Source of the DNA: JAFGOG01 sp034429215
GTDB lineage: Bacteria; Chloroflexota; Anaerolineae; JAAYZQ01
Direction of reading: 5' to 3'
Length of the DNA: 64,000 bases
Assembly: GCA_034429215.1 (NCBI GenBank)
Contig: DAOUGI010000019.1
Location: 1-64,000, forward strand
Position numbers and translations under genes: made by a program. The notes beneath the pieces are model-generated. The model did no database searches. It saw only the letters and a program-made list of their open reading frames with translations, and was not told the origin of the DNA. Positions 41,300 to 48,839 of the stretch are shown in pieces (the first letter of the stretch is position 1; every line of letters begins with the position of its first letter).

Positions 41300-42733
41300 A
41301 TGCAAGACTACCGCCTTCTGTCCAACGCTCAGCTCGACGAGATCCACCTAGCGTCGCTCGAGGTCCTGCGCCGCACCGGCGCGCGCGTGTACGACGCCGA
41401 AGCGCTGGCCCTGCTCCAGGATGCCGGCTGCGTCGTCAGCGACGAGACACTCGTCCGCTTTCCGGCTGCCGTGGTCGAAGATGCCCTCCAGGCCGCCCCG
41501 TCGCGTGTTGTCCTGTGCGACCGGACCGGCGAGCCGCGCGTCTTCCTGGAAGGGCCGCGCACCTACTTTGGCACCGGCTCTGACCTTCCCAACATCCTCG
41601 ACCTGGAGACCGGCGAGCGGCGGCTGTCCCTCCTGTCGGACGTGGCGGCCGCCGCCCGGCTGGTCGACTATTTGCCCAACCTAGACTTTAGCATGTCGAT
41701 GGCCCTGCCGTCCGATGTGCCACCCGAAACCTCCGACCGGCGCTCGTTCCTGACCATGATCGAGAACACCGTCAAACCGGTCGTCATCACCGCCTGGGAC
41801 GAGCGAGGTCTGGCCGACATCATCCGCATGGCCGAGGTGGTGGCCGGCGGCGCCGACGAGCTCCGGCTCAAGCCGTTCCTGTTCGCTTACCTGGAGCCCT
41901 CCTCCCCGCTTCGCCACTCTGACACCGCGCTGCGCAAGATGCTGCTGATGGCCGACCACGGACTGCCGTTCGTCTATGCGCCGGGGCCGATCGAAGGCGC
42001 CTCGGCGCCGGTGACCTCCGCCGCCAGCCTGGTCATGGCCAACGCCGAGGTGCTGAGCGGCCTGGCCATCGCCCAGCTCCGCCGCCGGGGCGCCCCCTTT
42101 GTGTGGGGCTCGGGCAGCGGCCCGCTCGACATGAAGACGGTGGTCGGCACCTACGCCTCACCCGAATTCATGCTCCACTGCATGGCCATGGCCGAGCTGG
42201 CCCACCACTACTACCACCTGCCGGTGTGGAGCTTTGCCGGCTGCTCCGACTCCAAGCTGCCCGACATCCAGGCCGGCATCGAGAACGCGCTGTGGATCGT
42301 GTGGACGGCGCTCAGCGGCGCCAACCTGGTCCACGACGTCGGTTATGTAGAGTCCGGGCTGACCTGCTCGCTGGAGATGATCGTCCTGGGCGACGAGATC
42401 ATCAGCTTTGTGCGGCGGCTGATGGCCGGCATGTCGATCACGCCCGAGACACTGGGCCTGGACGTCATCCACGAGGTGGGACCGGGCGGCAACTATTTCC
42501 GCGCCCCCCACACCACCCGCAACTATAAAAAGGTGTGGTATCCCCGCCTCCTGGACCGGCGCAGCTACCAGGGCTGGCTCGACGTCGGCCGCCCGACCGC
42601 CCTGGAGAATGCTCGGCGCCTGGCCCGCGAGGCGCTGACCACCCACCAACCTGCGCCGCTGCCCGGCGGGGCGTCTGAAGAACTGCACGCCATCATCGCC
42701 GAGGCCGACGCTCGCGCCGGCTTCGGCGGCTGA
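41300..42733 (+). CDS. Trimethylamine methyltransferase (MttB) family protein, non-pyrrolysine
   Basis: A 477-residue protein beginning MQDYRLLSNAQLDEIHLASL with LEVLRRTGARVYDAEALALL, the usual MttB-family start. Further family marks are GTGSDLPNILDLETGERR, FVWGSGSGPLDMKTVVG, and SKLPDIQAGIENALWIVWTA. The reading frame has no internal TAG, so it is a non-pyrrolysine member. Characterised relatives act on glycine betaine, proline betaine, carnitine or gamma-butyrobetaine. The start follows CGAGGAGACTATTTACC. Together with the URO-D-like gene it suggests demethylation of a quaternary amine, with the corrinoid protein and reactivase elsewhere. Confidence 0.88.
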   Translation: MQDYRLLSNAQLDEIHLASLEVLRRTGARVYDAEALALLQDAGCVVSDETLVRFPAAVVEDALQAAPSRVVLCDRTGEPRVFLEGPRTYFGTGSDLPNILDLETGERRLSLLSDVAAAARLVDYLPNLDFSMSMALPSDVPPETSDRRSFLTMIENTVKPVVITAWDERGLADIIRMAEVVAGGADELRLKPFLFAYLEPSSPLRHSDTALRKMLLMADHGLPFVYAPGPIEGASAPVTSAASLVMANAEVLSGLAIAQLRRRGAPFVWGSGSGPLDMKTVVGTYASPEFMLHCMAMAELAHHYYHLPVWSFAGCSDSKLPDIQAGIENALWIVWTALSGANLVHDVGYVESGLTCSLEMIVLGDEIISFVRRLMAGMSITPETLGLDVIHEVGPGGNYFRAPHTTRNYKKVWYPRLLDRRSYQGWLDVGRPTALENARRLAREALTTHQPAPLPGGASEELHAIIAEADARAGFGG

Positions 42734-42738
42734 ATTAT

Positions 42739-42807
42739 GTCATTCTGAGCGCAGCGAAGAACCTCTCCTGATACAGGTGCTAGACCCTTCGCTTCGCTTA
42801 GGGTGAC
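42739..42807. repeat. Dispersed repeat, GTCATTCTGA family, copy 3
   Basis: GTCATTCTGAGCGCAGCGAA begins this copy and CCTTCGCTTCGCTTAGGGTG ends it, so left and right arms are inverted as in a hairpin. It fills the gap between the MttB gene and the amidohydrolase. Confidence 0.75.
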
Positions 42808-42826
42808 CGCTTGTGGAGGAGCCCTC

Positions 42827-44095
42827 ATGCCCGAACCTGCAGTGACCCTGGTCATCCGCGCCGGGATGCTGATCGACGGCCTGGGTGGGCCGCCTGTCTC
42901 GCCCGGTCTTGTGGCCATCGCCGGCAACCGGATCGCCTTTGCCGGCCCGGCGCACGACGCGCCGCCCTGCCCGGCCGCGCGCACCATCGATCTGCCCGAC
43001 GCCTGCCTGCTGCCGGGCCTGATCGACGCCCACGTCCACCCCACCTACTACTGGGAAGAGCCCGACAGCGCTGCCTACACCTACGAACCGGAGAATTCGC
43101 TCGTCTACTCTGAGGTATCGATCGCCCTTCTGGCCGCGGCCAACCTGCGCCAGGCGCTGCTGGCCGGTGTGACCACCGCCCGCGACACCGGATCGGTCAA
43201 CCAGGTAGCGTTCGACGTCAGGCGGGCGGTGGACAAGGGGTTGATCCCCGGACCCAAGCTGTACGCCGCCGGGCGGCTTGTCGTCCCCACCGGCGGCCAC
43301 GTCCACTACCTGCCCGGCCTGGCCAACCAGGCCGACGGGCCAGACGGCTTTCGCCGCGCCGTCCGCGAAGAGCTGCGCGCCGGCGCCGATTTCATCAAGC
43401 TGGCCAACAACTGCGCCGACCTGACCCAAGAAGAGCTAAACGCCGCCGTGGACGAGGCCCACCGGCGGGGCAAGAAGGTTGCCTGCCACACCTCCCGGCC
43501 TCCCTCCCAGCGGATGGCCATCGACGCCGGCGTCGACACCTTTGAGCACGGCACGCCCACCCCCGAAGAGATCGACCTGGCCGTGCAAAAGGGGATCGCC
43601 TGGACTCCGACGATCAACATTACCCTGGCGTACCTGGATCTGTGCGGGCGACGGCTTGCCGAAGCGGAGACAAAACTGGCAGGTGACATCTGTCAGATGA
43701 CGGCTTTTTGCGCCTACTGGAAAAAAGAGTATGACGATACAGTCCAATATCTGGACAGGAAGCGAGCATCGATCGCCTATGCGCTCAAAGCAGGGCTGAA
43801 GCTGCTTGCCGGCACCGATAGCTGGATGCGCGGCATCCGCTTTGGGGCCATCGCCGACGAAATCCGCTGCCTGGTCGACTATGGCTGCACACCGCTGCAG
43901 GCCCTCCAGGCAGCCACGCTGTGGCCGGCCCAGGCGATGGGCTGGGAAGAGATCGGCGTCCTGGCGTCGGGCAAGCAGGCCGACGTGGTCGCCGTGGCCG
44001 GCGACCCGATTGGCTGTGGCAATCGGGCTGACATCGCGGCGGTGGATCGCGTCGTCCTGGTCGTGCGCGACGGCCAGGTTGTTTCCGGAGATTAA
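42827..44095 (+). CDS. Metal-dependent amidohydrolase
   Basis: A 422-residue amidohydrolase-superfamily enzyme. A complete two-metal site is visible: HxH in LIDAHVHPTYYWEEP, Lys in DFIKLANNCADL, His in KVACHTSRPP, His in TFEHGTPTPEE and Asp in LLAGTDSWM. It resembles the imidazolonepropionase/Xaa-Pro dipeptidase group. The start is ATG 42827 after GGAGGAGCCCTC. The substrate is not determinable from sequence. It follows the methyltransferase genes in the same direction but a dispersed repeat separates them. Confidence 0.85.
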   Translation: MPEPAVTLVIRAGMLIDGLGGPPVSPGLVAIAGNRIAFAGPAHDAPPCPAARTIDLPDACLLPGLIDAHVHPTYYWEEPDSAAYTYEPENSLVYSEVSIALLAAANLRQALLAGVTTARDTGSVNQVAFDVRRAVDKGLIPGPKLYAAGRLVVPTGGHVHYLPGLANQADGPDGFRRAVREELRAGADFIKLANNCADLTQEELNAAVDEAHRRGKKVACHTSRPPSQRMAIDAGVDTFEHGTPTPEEIDLAVQKGIAWTPTINITLAYLDLCGRRLAEAETKLAGDICQMTAFCAYWKKEYDDTVQYLDRKRASIAYALKAGLKLLAGTDSWMRGIRFGAIADEIRCLVDYGCTPLQALQAATLWPAQAMGWEEIGVLASGKQADVVAVAGDPIGCGNRADIAAVDRVVLVVRDGQVVSGD

Positions 44096-44106
44096 GGCTC
44101 CATTCC

Positions 44107-44694
44107 TTGGCGGGAGGGCTCACATGCCCGACGAACCAACAAATCTGCGTGTATCTGCGTGTATCTGCGTCCCAGCACGATCCGCTCGCCCGGCTGATCG
44201 ATGACCACCTGACCCGCTACCCGGCCATGGAGCCGGCCGACGTCTACAAGCTCCTGTACCAGGGCGTGCTGGGGCCAGAGCACCTGATCGCCTCGCCCGA
44301 GGCGTTCGCCGCCCGGCTGCGGGCCGAGTATGGCGCAGCGCCGCCCGGCGAAGCTGAGCCGCTGTGGGAGCCGGTGCGGCCCAATGGAACCTTGGGACGG
44401 GTCAACCTGCGGCCGTTCAAGGCCAGAGTCGGCGATGTGGAACGGCTCATCGCCGACTGTCTCCAAACGGCAGGCCGCGCCTGGGGCACGCCGGCTGAGA
44501 TGCAAGCGGTGTGGGCGGCATTCGTCGATCTGTGCCGTGCCGGACGGTGGGCGGCCTTTCCCCTGGCCGGAGTGCTGGCCCTATCTGAACGGCTGGCGGC
44601 TGAGGGGTACCCTGCCATACACCACTCGGCGGCCTACCGCCAGGCCTACCGTCCGGCCTATCGCCTGGCGATCCCGCATGATTTCAGCCTATGA
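44107..44694 (+). CDS. Conserved hypothetical protein with frame-breaking repeat at its start
   Basis: The main body (RLIDDHLTRYPAMEPADVYK onward, about 175 residues) looks like a real conserved protein with KLLYQGVLGPEHLI and GRVNLRPFKARVGD; no function is known. The best start signal, GGAGGGCTCAC then ATG 44124, is in a different frame and ends after 26 codons. The frame used here has only TTG 44107 or GTG 44149 as starts. The discrepancy is explained by 10-bp repeats at 44143-44172: removing one unit would put ATG 44124 in frame with the body. Expression may therefore be off in this sequence. Confidence 0.55.
   Translation: MAGGLTCPTNQQICVYLRVSASQHDPLARLIDDHLTRYPAMEPADVYKLLYQGVLGPEHLIASPEAFAARLRAEYGAAPPGEAEPLWEPVRPNGTLGRVNLRPFKARVGDVERLIADCLQTAGRAWGTPAEMQAVWAAFVDLCRAGRWAAFPLAGVLALSERLAAEGYPAIHHSAAYRQAYRPAYRLAIPHDFSL
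44143..44172. repeat. 10-bp direct repeats, ATCTGCGTGT, in a gene start
   Basis: Two exact copies of ATCTGCGTGT (44143-44152, 44153-44162) and a third differing at its last two bases (44163-44172). The unit is not a multiple of three, so a gain or loss changes the reading frame downstream. It resembles the core of the dispersed repeat at 41200-41272. Confidence 0.8.
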
Positions 44695-44723
44695 TTTGAT
44701 ATTCCTGGCGTTTTTTCACCCAG

Positions 44724-44752
44724 TTGACAACAATTATCTTCTGTGATAAAAT
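44724..44752 (+). promoter_or_regulatory. Strong promoter of the HExxH protein gene
   Basis: Perfect TTGACA (44724-44729), a 17-base spacer and TAAAAT (44747-44752). The surrounding 100 bases are markedly AT-rich compared with the rest of the window. The start codon is at 44811 with GGGAGAAGGGAGCGAACG in front. Confidence 0.75.
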
Positions 44753-44810
44753 GATCATTAACAGCTAACATCCTCTGTCACCGCATTAAAAAGGGAGAAG
44801 GGAGCGAACG

Positions 44811-46343
44811 ATGGCCGAATCAGAAACCGTTTGGACAGATCGACTGACAGCTATTGAAGGCGCTCTGGACTATCACGCCAGCCGCCAGCAGCAATTTCCC
44901 CGGCAAATGACGGCCAAGTGCTTGATCCAACGCCTGCACCAATTCGGCGCCAATCATTTCGGCTTTTTCCAAAAGCACTATTTCCCTGCCTCGGTGAATC
45001 TGGCAGAATACCCGCGCGAGTACGCTTTTGCCATAATCTTGGAGCAGATCTCCTGCGACCTGGAGGCCATCGAGCGGGCGATGAACCAGCGCATCCTCGG
45101 CTGCGAGGTGACCAATACCACCGCACGAGCCACCCAGCTTTCGATCGATAGCTGTGGCGCCAGACTCGCACTGACCGACGTGCTGGCGTGGCGCGCCATC
45201 CAGCCGGCGCGAGATGCCGGTTTCTTTGACTCCGAGGCCAGTCAAGATGGCAGGTTGCTCAAGAGGATTTCGACGGTCCTGACCTACTTTCAAAAGCAGC
45301 TCCTCATCCGGGTGATTCCCTACGCCCCGGTGGCCCTGATCGGCGTTCCCTACCAGTGCATGTCCGTCACGCGCGACTTTTTGGCCATCCCTCACGAAAT
45401 CGGCCACTATGTTTTCCGCCATGGTCAGGTCGAGAAACATGTCGGAATAGATCCCACCTGGAGCCACAAGGAATTCTTCTGGAAAGAGCTCGACCGTCGA
45501 TTGCCCGCGAATCAGGACAAACGCTGGTGGGCCGAGGAGATCTTTGCCGACGTCTACGGCTGCCTGTGCGCCGGTCCGGTTCTGGCCCTCGATTTTCAGG
45601 ATCTACAGCTCGAAGAATGCAAGGAAGGCTTTATCCGTGACGATGGGGAGCACCCTGTGCCCGCCGTGCGACCGTGGGTCTATCAGTATGTTCTCAATTA
45701 CCTGCTAAAGCATTTCGGCCTTTGGTCCAACTCATGCCCTGCGCTCCAGGCCCGTTGGAGGCAGAAATATGAACAGCGCTGTGTCGAGTACAAGCTCACC
45801 CAAGAAGAAATCGACGCGCTGGATTACGAGCGCGTCAAGGCAGAAGAGATCGCCGCCGTTGTCCTTGATATCCTGAACCCCTCCAATCCATTGGATCAGA
45901 AGATAGCGGACATGATCAAGAACCCCTGGTGCGACGACCTCCCAGAATCAGAGCGCGATGCCGATGCGCTGTATCGCTCCTTTGAGACGATAGTAGATGG
46001 AATAAATCCTGATGACCCGGCCCAACAATGCCCCGATAATATCAGCAGTGATCTGGATGCACAACAACGGTACGACTTGGTCCAATGGGACCAGCTCATG
46101 GCAGGCCTTGGCGAGGAAATTCTACGTGACACGTTCAGTCCGTGGCATCAATGGGCATTGGCCAGAGGGCTTTCGGCGCCGACCTCACCCTGGCGGATTG
46201 CCCGGATGCCGTACCAGCTAACGGCGGATGATTGGCTCGATCTGCTGCACGCGGACGGCTGGGTCACCAAGGGGCCGCGAAGCTTTCCCATCTCTCCCGG
46301 CTCGGCGGGGGGTGCTACTGCCGGCCAGCAAGACGGTTCGTAG
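44811..46343 (+). CDS. Predicted HExxH zinc metallopeptidase, unknown family
   Basis: A 510-residue soluble protein with no signal peptide. A gluzincin-like metal site is evident: HEIGH at 195-199 (LAIPHEIGHYVFRHG), and EEIFADVYG at 242-250, which would supply the third ligand. The rest is mostly helical and unlike families I know. It has its own strong promoter and converges on the NB-ARC gene: their ends overlap by 29 bases. It could be a component (protease effector) of the neighbouring conflict system or an unrelated protein. Catalysis is inferred from the motifs only. Confidence 0.65.
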   Translation: MAESETVWTDRLTAIEGALDYHASRQQQFPRQMTAKCLIQRLHQFGANHFGFFQKHYFPASVNLAEYPREYAFAIILEQISCDLEAIERAMNQRILGCEVTNTTARATQLSIDSCGARLALTDVLAWRAIQPARDAGFFDSEASQDGRLLKRISTVLTYFQKQLLIRVIPYAPVALIGVPYQCMSVTRDFLAIPHEIGHYVFRHGQVEKHVGIDPTWSHKEFFWKELDRRLPANQDKRWWAEEIFADVYGCLCAGPVLALDFQDLQLEECKEGFIRDDGEHPVPAVRPWVYQYVLNYLLKHFGLWSNSCPALQARWRQKYEQRCVEYKLTQEEIDALDYERVKAEEIAAVVLDILNPSNPLDQKIADMIKNPWCDDLPESERDADALYRSFETIVDGINPDDPAQQCPDNISSDLDAQQRYDLVQWDQLMAGLGEEILRDTFSPWHQWALARGLSAPTSPWRIARMPYQLTADDWLDLLHADGWVTKGPRSFPISPGSAGGATAGQQDGS

Positions 46344-48651
46344 CCAACTCGATCGCCTTTGGATGTTGGAGCTTTTCGGCGATGGCCAACGCCTCGTGCC
46401 ATCTTTGCTGCGCTTCGCCGGCCTGGCCCAGCTCCTTATGCACGTCGCCGACGTGGATGAGTAGATACGCCCTGAGCAAGGTATAGTCCCACCTCTGGCA
46501 TAGCTCGAGGCCCTGCAGGCCGATCTCCAGGGCCCGATCGCACTCCCGCTTGCTCTTGTAGATCATGCTCAGCCCATACAACACCTGCGCCTGTGTCACC
46601 AGGTCCCCCATGCTCCTGAGCAATTGAAAACTTTGCTCGGCGCACACCTGGGCAAGGTCCAGGCGGTTCTGGCGCCGGTACAGATGGGACAGCATATCGA
46701 GAATGTTAACCTGTTCTTCCCTTTCCTGAAGCTTGTCACACAGCGCCAGGGCACGCCGGCCGAGGTCTTCGGCCCGGTCAAGCGCCTTTTGTTCGACGGC
46801 GACACACGCCAACAGGTAGAGGGTAGCAATGGAACCATGTTCGTCGCCGGCAGCTTCCTGAAGGTCCAGTGCTTGTTGCAGAAGCCTGTCTGCCTCCTCG
46901 TAGCTACCCTGCAAGGCTAACATAGAGGCTGTCGCCGAGAGGACCTCGGCGACCCCCACTATGTCGCCGAGCTGCCCCCGGGCATTGCGGCTTTCTGCCA
47001 GCAGGCGTTGCGCCCGGTCATAGTCTGTCTGCTCCGTGGCGATCCGCGCCAGGTGGTACTGGCTGGTGGCCTTGCCCTGCCGATCGGCCAGCGCTTCCCA
47101 CATCGGCAGGCTGGCAGACAGGTGCTCCTCTGCCTCGTCATAGTCCCGCTGCTCGATGCACGCCCGCCCCCAGTCCAGCAGGCAGGCGGCCAGCGCCCGG
47201 CGCTCCCCAATCGCCTCGGCTGCCTGGCTGGCCCACTCATAGCCCTGTCGCGCCTCGGTGTACCTTCCCCACGCAAACCAGATGCCGGTCAGCGCCCCGG
47301 CATAATCCAGAACCAACTGCGACAGCCCTCTATCGTGCGCCGTCCTTATGCCGGCCGACAGGTTGTCCCACTCTTCCTCCAGCGCAGCATAATCCTGCCG
47401 GTGCTGTTGGGCGTATTCCAGGTAGTAACGCACCACGCGGGCATAGGCCGCCTCGTCCTCCCCCAAGTATCCAGCAGCAAAGGCAGCCAGGAGCGGATGC
47501 TGGCGGTAGTAGACGTCCCCCTCCTCAGCCAGCAACGACAGGGCCACCAGCTCGCCGAGGTGATCCTCGGCCGTGTCGTTGTCTGCTTCTGCCACAGCGG
47601 CAAAGGCAGGCATGGTGAATGGGCGCCCGTCAAAGACGGCCAGCAGGCTAAAGCTACGGCGCAGCGGCGCATCCAGTGCCTCCCAACTCACGACAAAGGA
47701 GGTTCTCACCTCCCGGTCGTTGATCTTGAGCTCCTTCAGCCGGCCTTTCTCGTCTCGCAGCCGCTCCGCCAGGTCGGCCAGCCGCCAGCGGTGGCGAGAG
47801 GCCAGGCGCTGGGCGGCGATCTCAACCGCCAACGGCAGGTGTCCCAGGAGCTGGCAGATCTCAGCAGCGGGCCCTTCCTCAGCCGTCAGTCGTTCCTGGC
47901 CCACGATTTGAGCCATCAACTGGCAGCTGTCCTCGGCAGTCAGCGGTCCAAGAGGATACTCGTAGCCACTCAGCGCCACCGCCACGTCGCGGCTGCGGGT
48001 GGTTACCAACACCGTACACTGGGGTCCGCCGGGAAGGAGCGGCCGCGCCTTTTCCACGCTCTGGACGTCGTCCAGGATTACCAGTACCTTTTTTTCGGCC
48101 AATAGATCGCGCACCGCCGCCGCGCGACTTTCCAGGTCAGGCAGGCTTCGAAAGTTGTGGTCGTAGGCTTCGGCCCAGCTATCCAGGATGGCCAGCGGCT
48201 CGCTGTTGGCAACGTTGGCCCACAACACCCCATCGCTAAAGTGATCCTGTAGCCGATACGCCACCCGCTTGGCCAGCGCCGTCTTGCCCACGCCGCCCAT
48301 GCCGACTAGACAATAGACCGTCTCCGGCGCATGGACTATTACCTCACAAAACTCGGCCACTTCCTCGTTCCGGCCGACGAATGGCGTATAGTCCCGCGGG
48401 ACCATAAAAGATACGCTCACCGGTCTGGCTCGTTCTTGGGCCCGGCATTGTATCAGGCTTGTCAGGCGATCGATCTCACCGGGCTCTCGCCGGCAGTGGT
48501 CGAGCAGCAGCGTGGTCTTTTCGTCTCGGCGCATCCCTCGACTGAAGGCGTCGTAAACGTCAGGGAAGTGGTCCAGGCACAGCGCGTCCAACCGCACGTC
48601 GTCGAACGCTGCCAGCCGCTGCCGCAAGTCAGCCAGGCCGAGCCCGTTCAT
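46315..48651 (-). CDS. NB-ARC STAND ATPase with N-terminal adaptor domain and TPR repeats
   Basis: Signalling ATPase of 778 residues. An adaptor domain at 8-66 (DALCLDHFPDVYDAFSRGMR) is followed by NB-ARC: Walker A GMGGVGKT at 117-124, Walker B LVILDD at 190-195, sensor VLVTTRSRD at 214-222, and GHLPLAVE at 270-277, then a winged helix. From about 400 to the end are TPR-like repeats with roughly 40-residue periodicity (DYDEAEEHLSASLPMWEALA, YEEADRLLQQALDLQEAAGD). It is 12 bases behind the phosphoesterase gene, whose C-terminus has a near-identical adaptor. The likely role is a sensor that oligomerises on ligand binding and recruits the effector. Confidence 0.9.
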   Translation of the reverse strand: MNGLGLADLRQRLAAFDDVRLDALCLDHFPDVYDAFSRGMRRDEKTTLLLDHCRREPGEIDRLTSLIQCRAQERARPVSVSFMVPRDYTPFVGRNEEVAEFCEVIVHAPETVYCLVGMGGVGKTALAKRVAYRLQDHFSDGVLWANVANSEPLAILDSWAEAYDHNFRSLPDLESRAAAVRDLLAEKKVLVILDDVQSVEKARPLLPGGPQCTVLVTTRSRDVAVALSGYEYPLGPLTAEDSCQLMAQIVGQERLTAEEGPAAEICQLLGHLPLAVEIAAQRLASRHRWRLADLAERLRDEKGRLKELKINDREVRTSFVVSWEALDAPLRRSFSLLAVFDGRPFTMPAFAAVAEADNDTAEDHLGELVALSLLAEEGDVYYRQHPLLAAFAAGYLGEDEAAYARVVRYYLEYAQQHRQDYAALEEEWDNLSAGIRTAHDRGLSQLVLDYAGALTGIWFAWGRYTEARQGYEWASQAAEAIGERRALAACLLDWGRACIEQRDYDEAEEHLSASLPMWEALADRQGKATSQYHLARIATEQTDYDRAQRLLAESRNARGQLGDIVGVAEVLSATASMLALQGSYEEADRLLQQALDLQEAAGDEHGSIATLYLLACVAVEQKALDRAEDLGRRALALCDKLQEREEQVNILDMLSHLYRRQNRLDLAQVCAEQSFQLLRSMGDLVTQAQVLYGLSMIYKSKRECDRALEIGLQGLELCQRWDYTLLRAYLLIHVGDVHKELGQAGEAQQRWHEALAIAEKLQHPKAIELATNRLAGRQ

Positions 48652-48839
48652 CGTTCCCTATCCTCAAACCGATCCGGCCACCAAGGCGGCCAGCCGCTCG
48701 AGTTCGCCGGCCTTTCGCCGGCAGTGGTCGATCAACAGCGTGATCTTTTCATCCTTGCGCATCCCCCGGCTAAACCGGTCATAGACCTCGGGGAAATAGT
48801 CCAGGCAAAAGGCATCCAGGCCGGGGTCATCGAATTTCT
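48480..48839 (-). repeat. Direct repeat encoding the shared adaptor domain in two genes
   Basis: About 120-130 bases encoding the adaptor core occur at 48480-48610 (start of the NB-ARC gene) and 48709-48839 (end of the phosphoesterase gene), 229 bases apart. The proteins are about two-thirds identical by eye over 60 residues, with FSRGMR.DEK and DHCRR unchanged. Confidence 0.75.

Noticed and set aside
41300..42733. Pyrrolysine-containing MttB
   Set aside because: The reading frame has no in-frame TAG through the whole length, so it belongs to the non-pyrrolysine group.
47008..48105. Plus-strand frame opposite the NB-ARC gene
   Set aside because: Shadow of the ATPase and TPR coding sequence; no ribosome site or recognisable domain.
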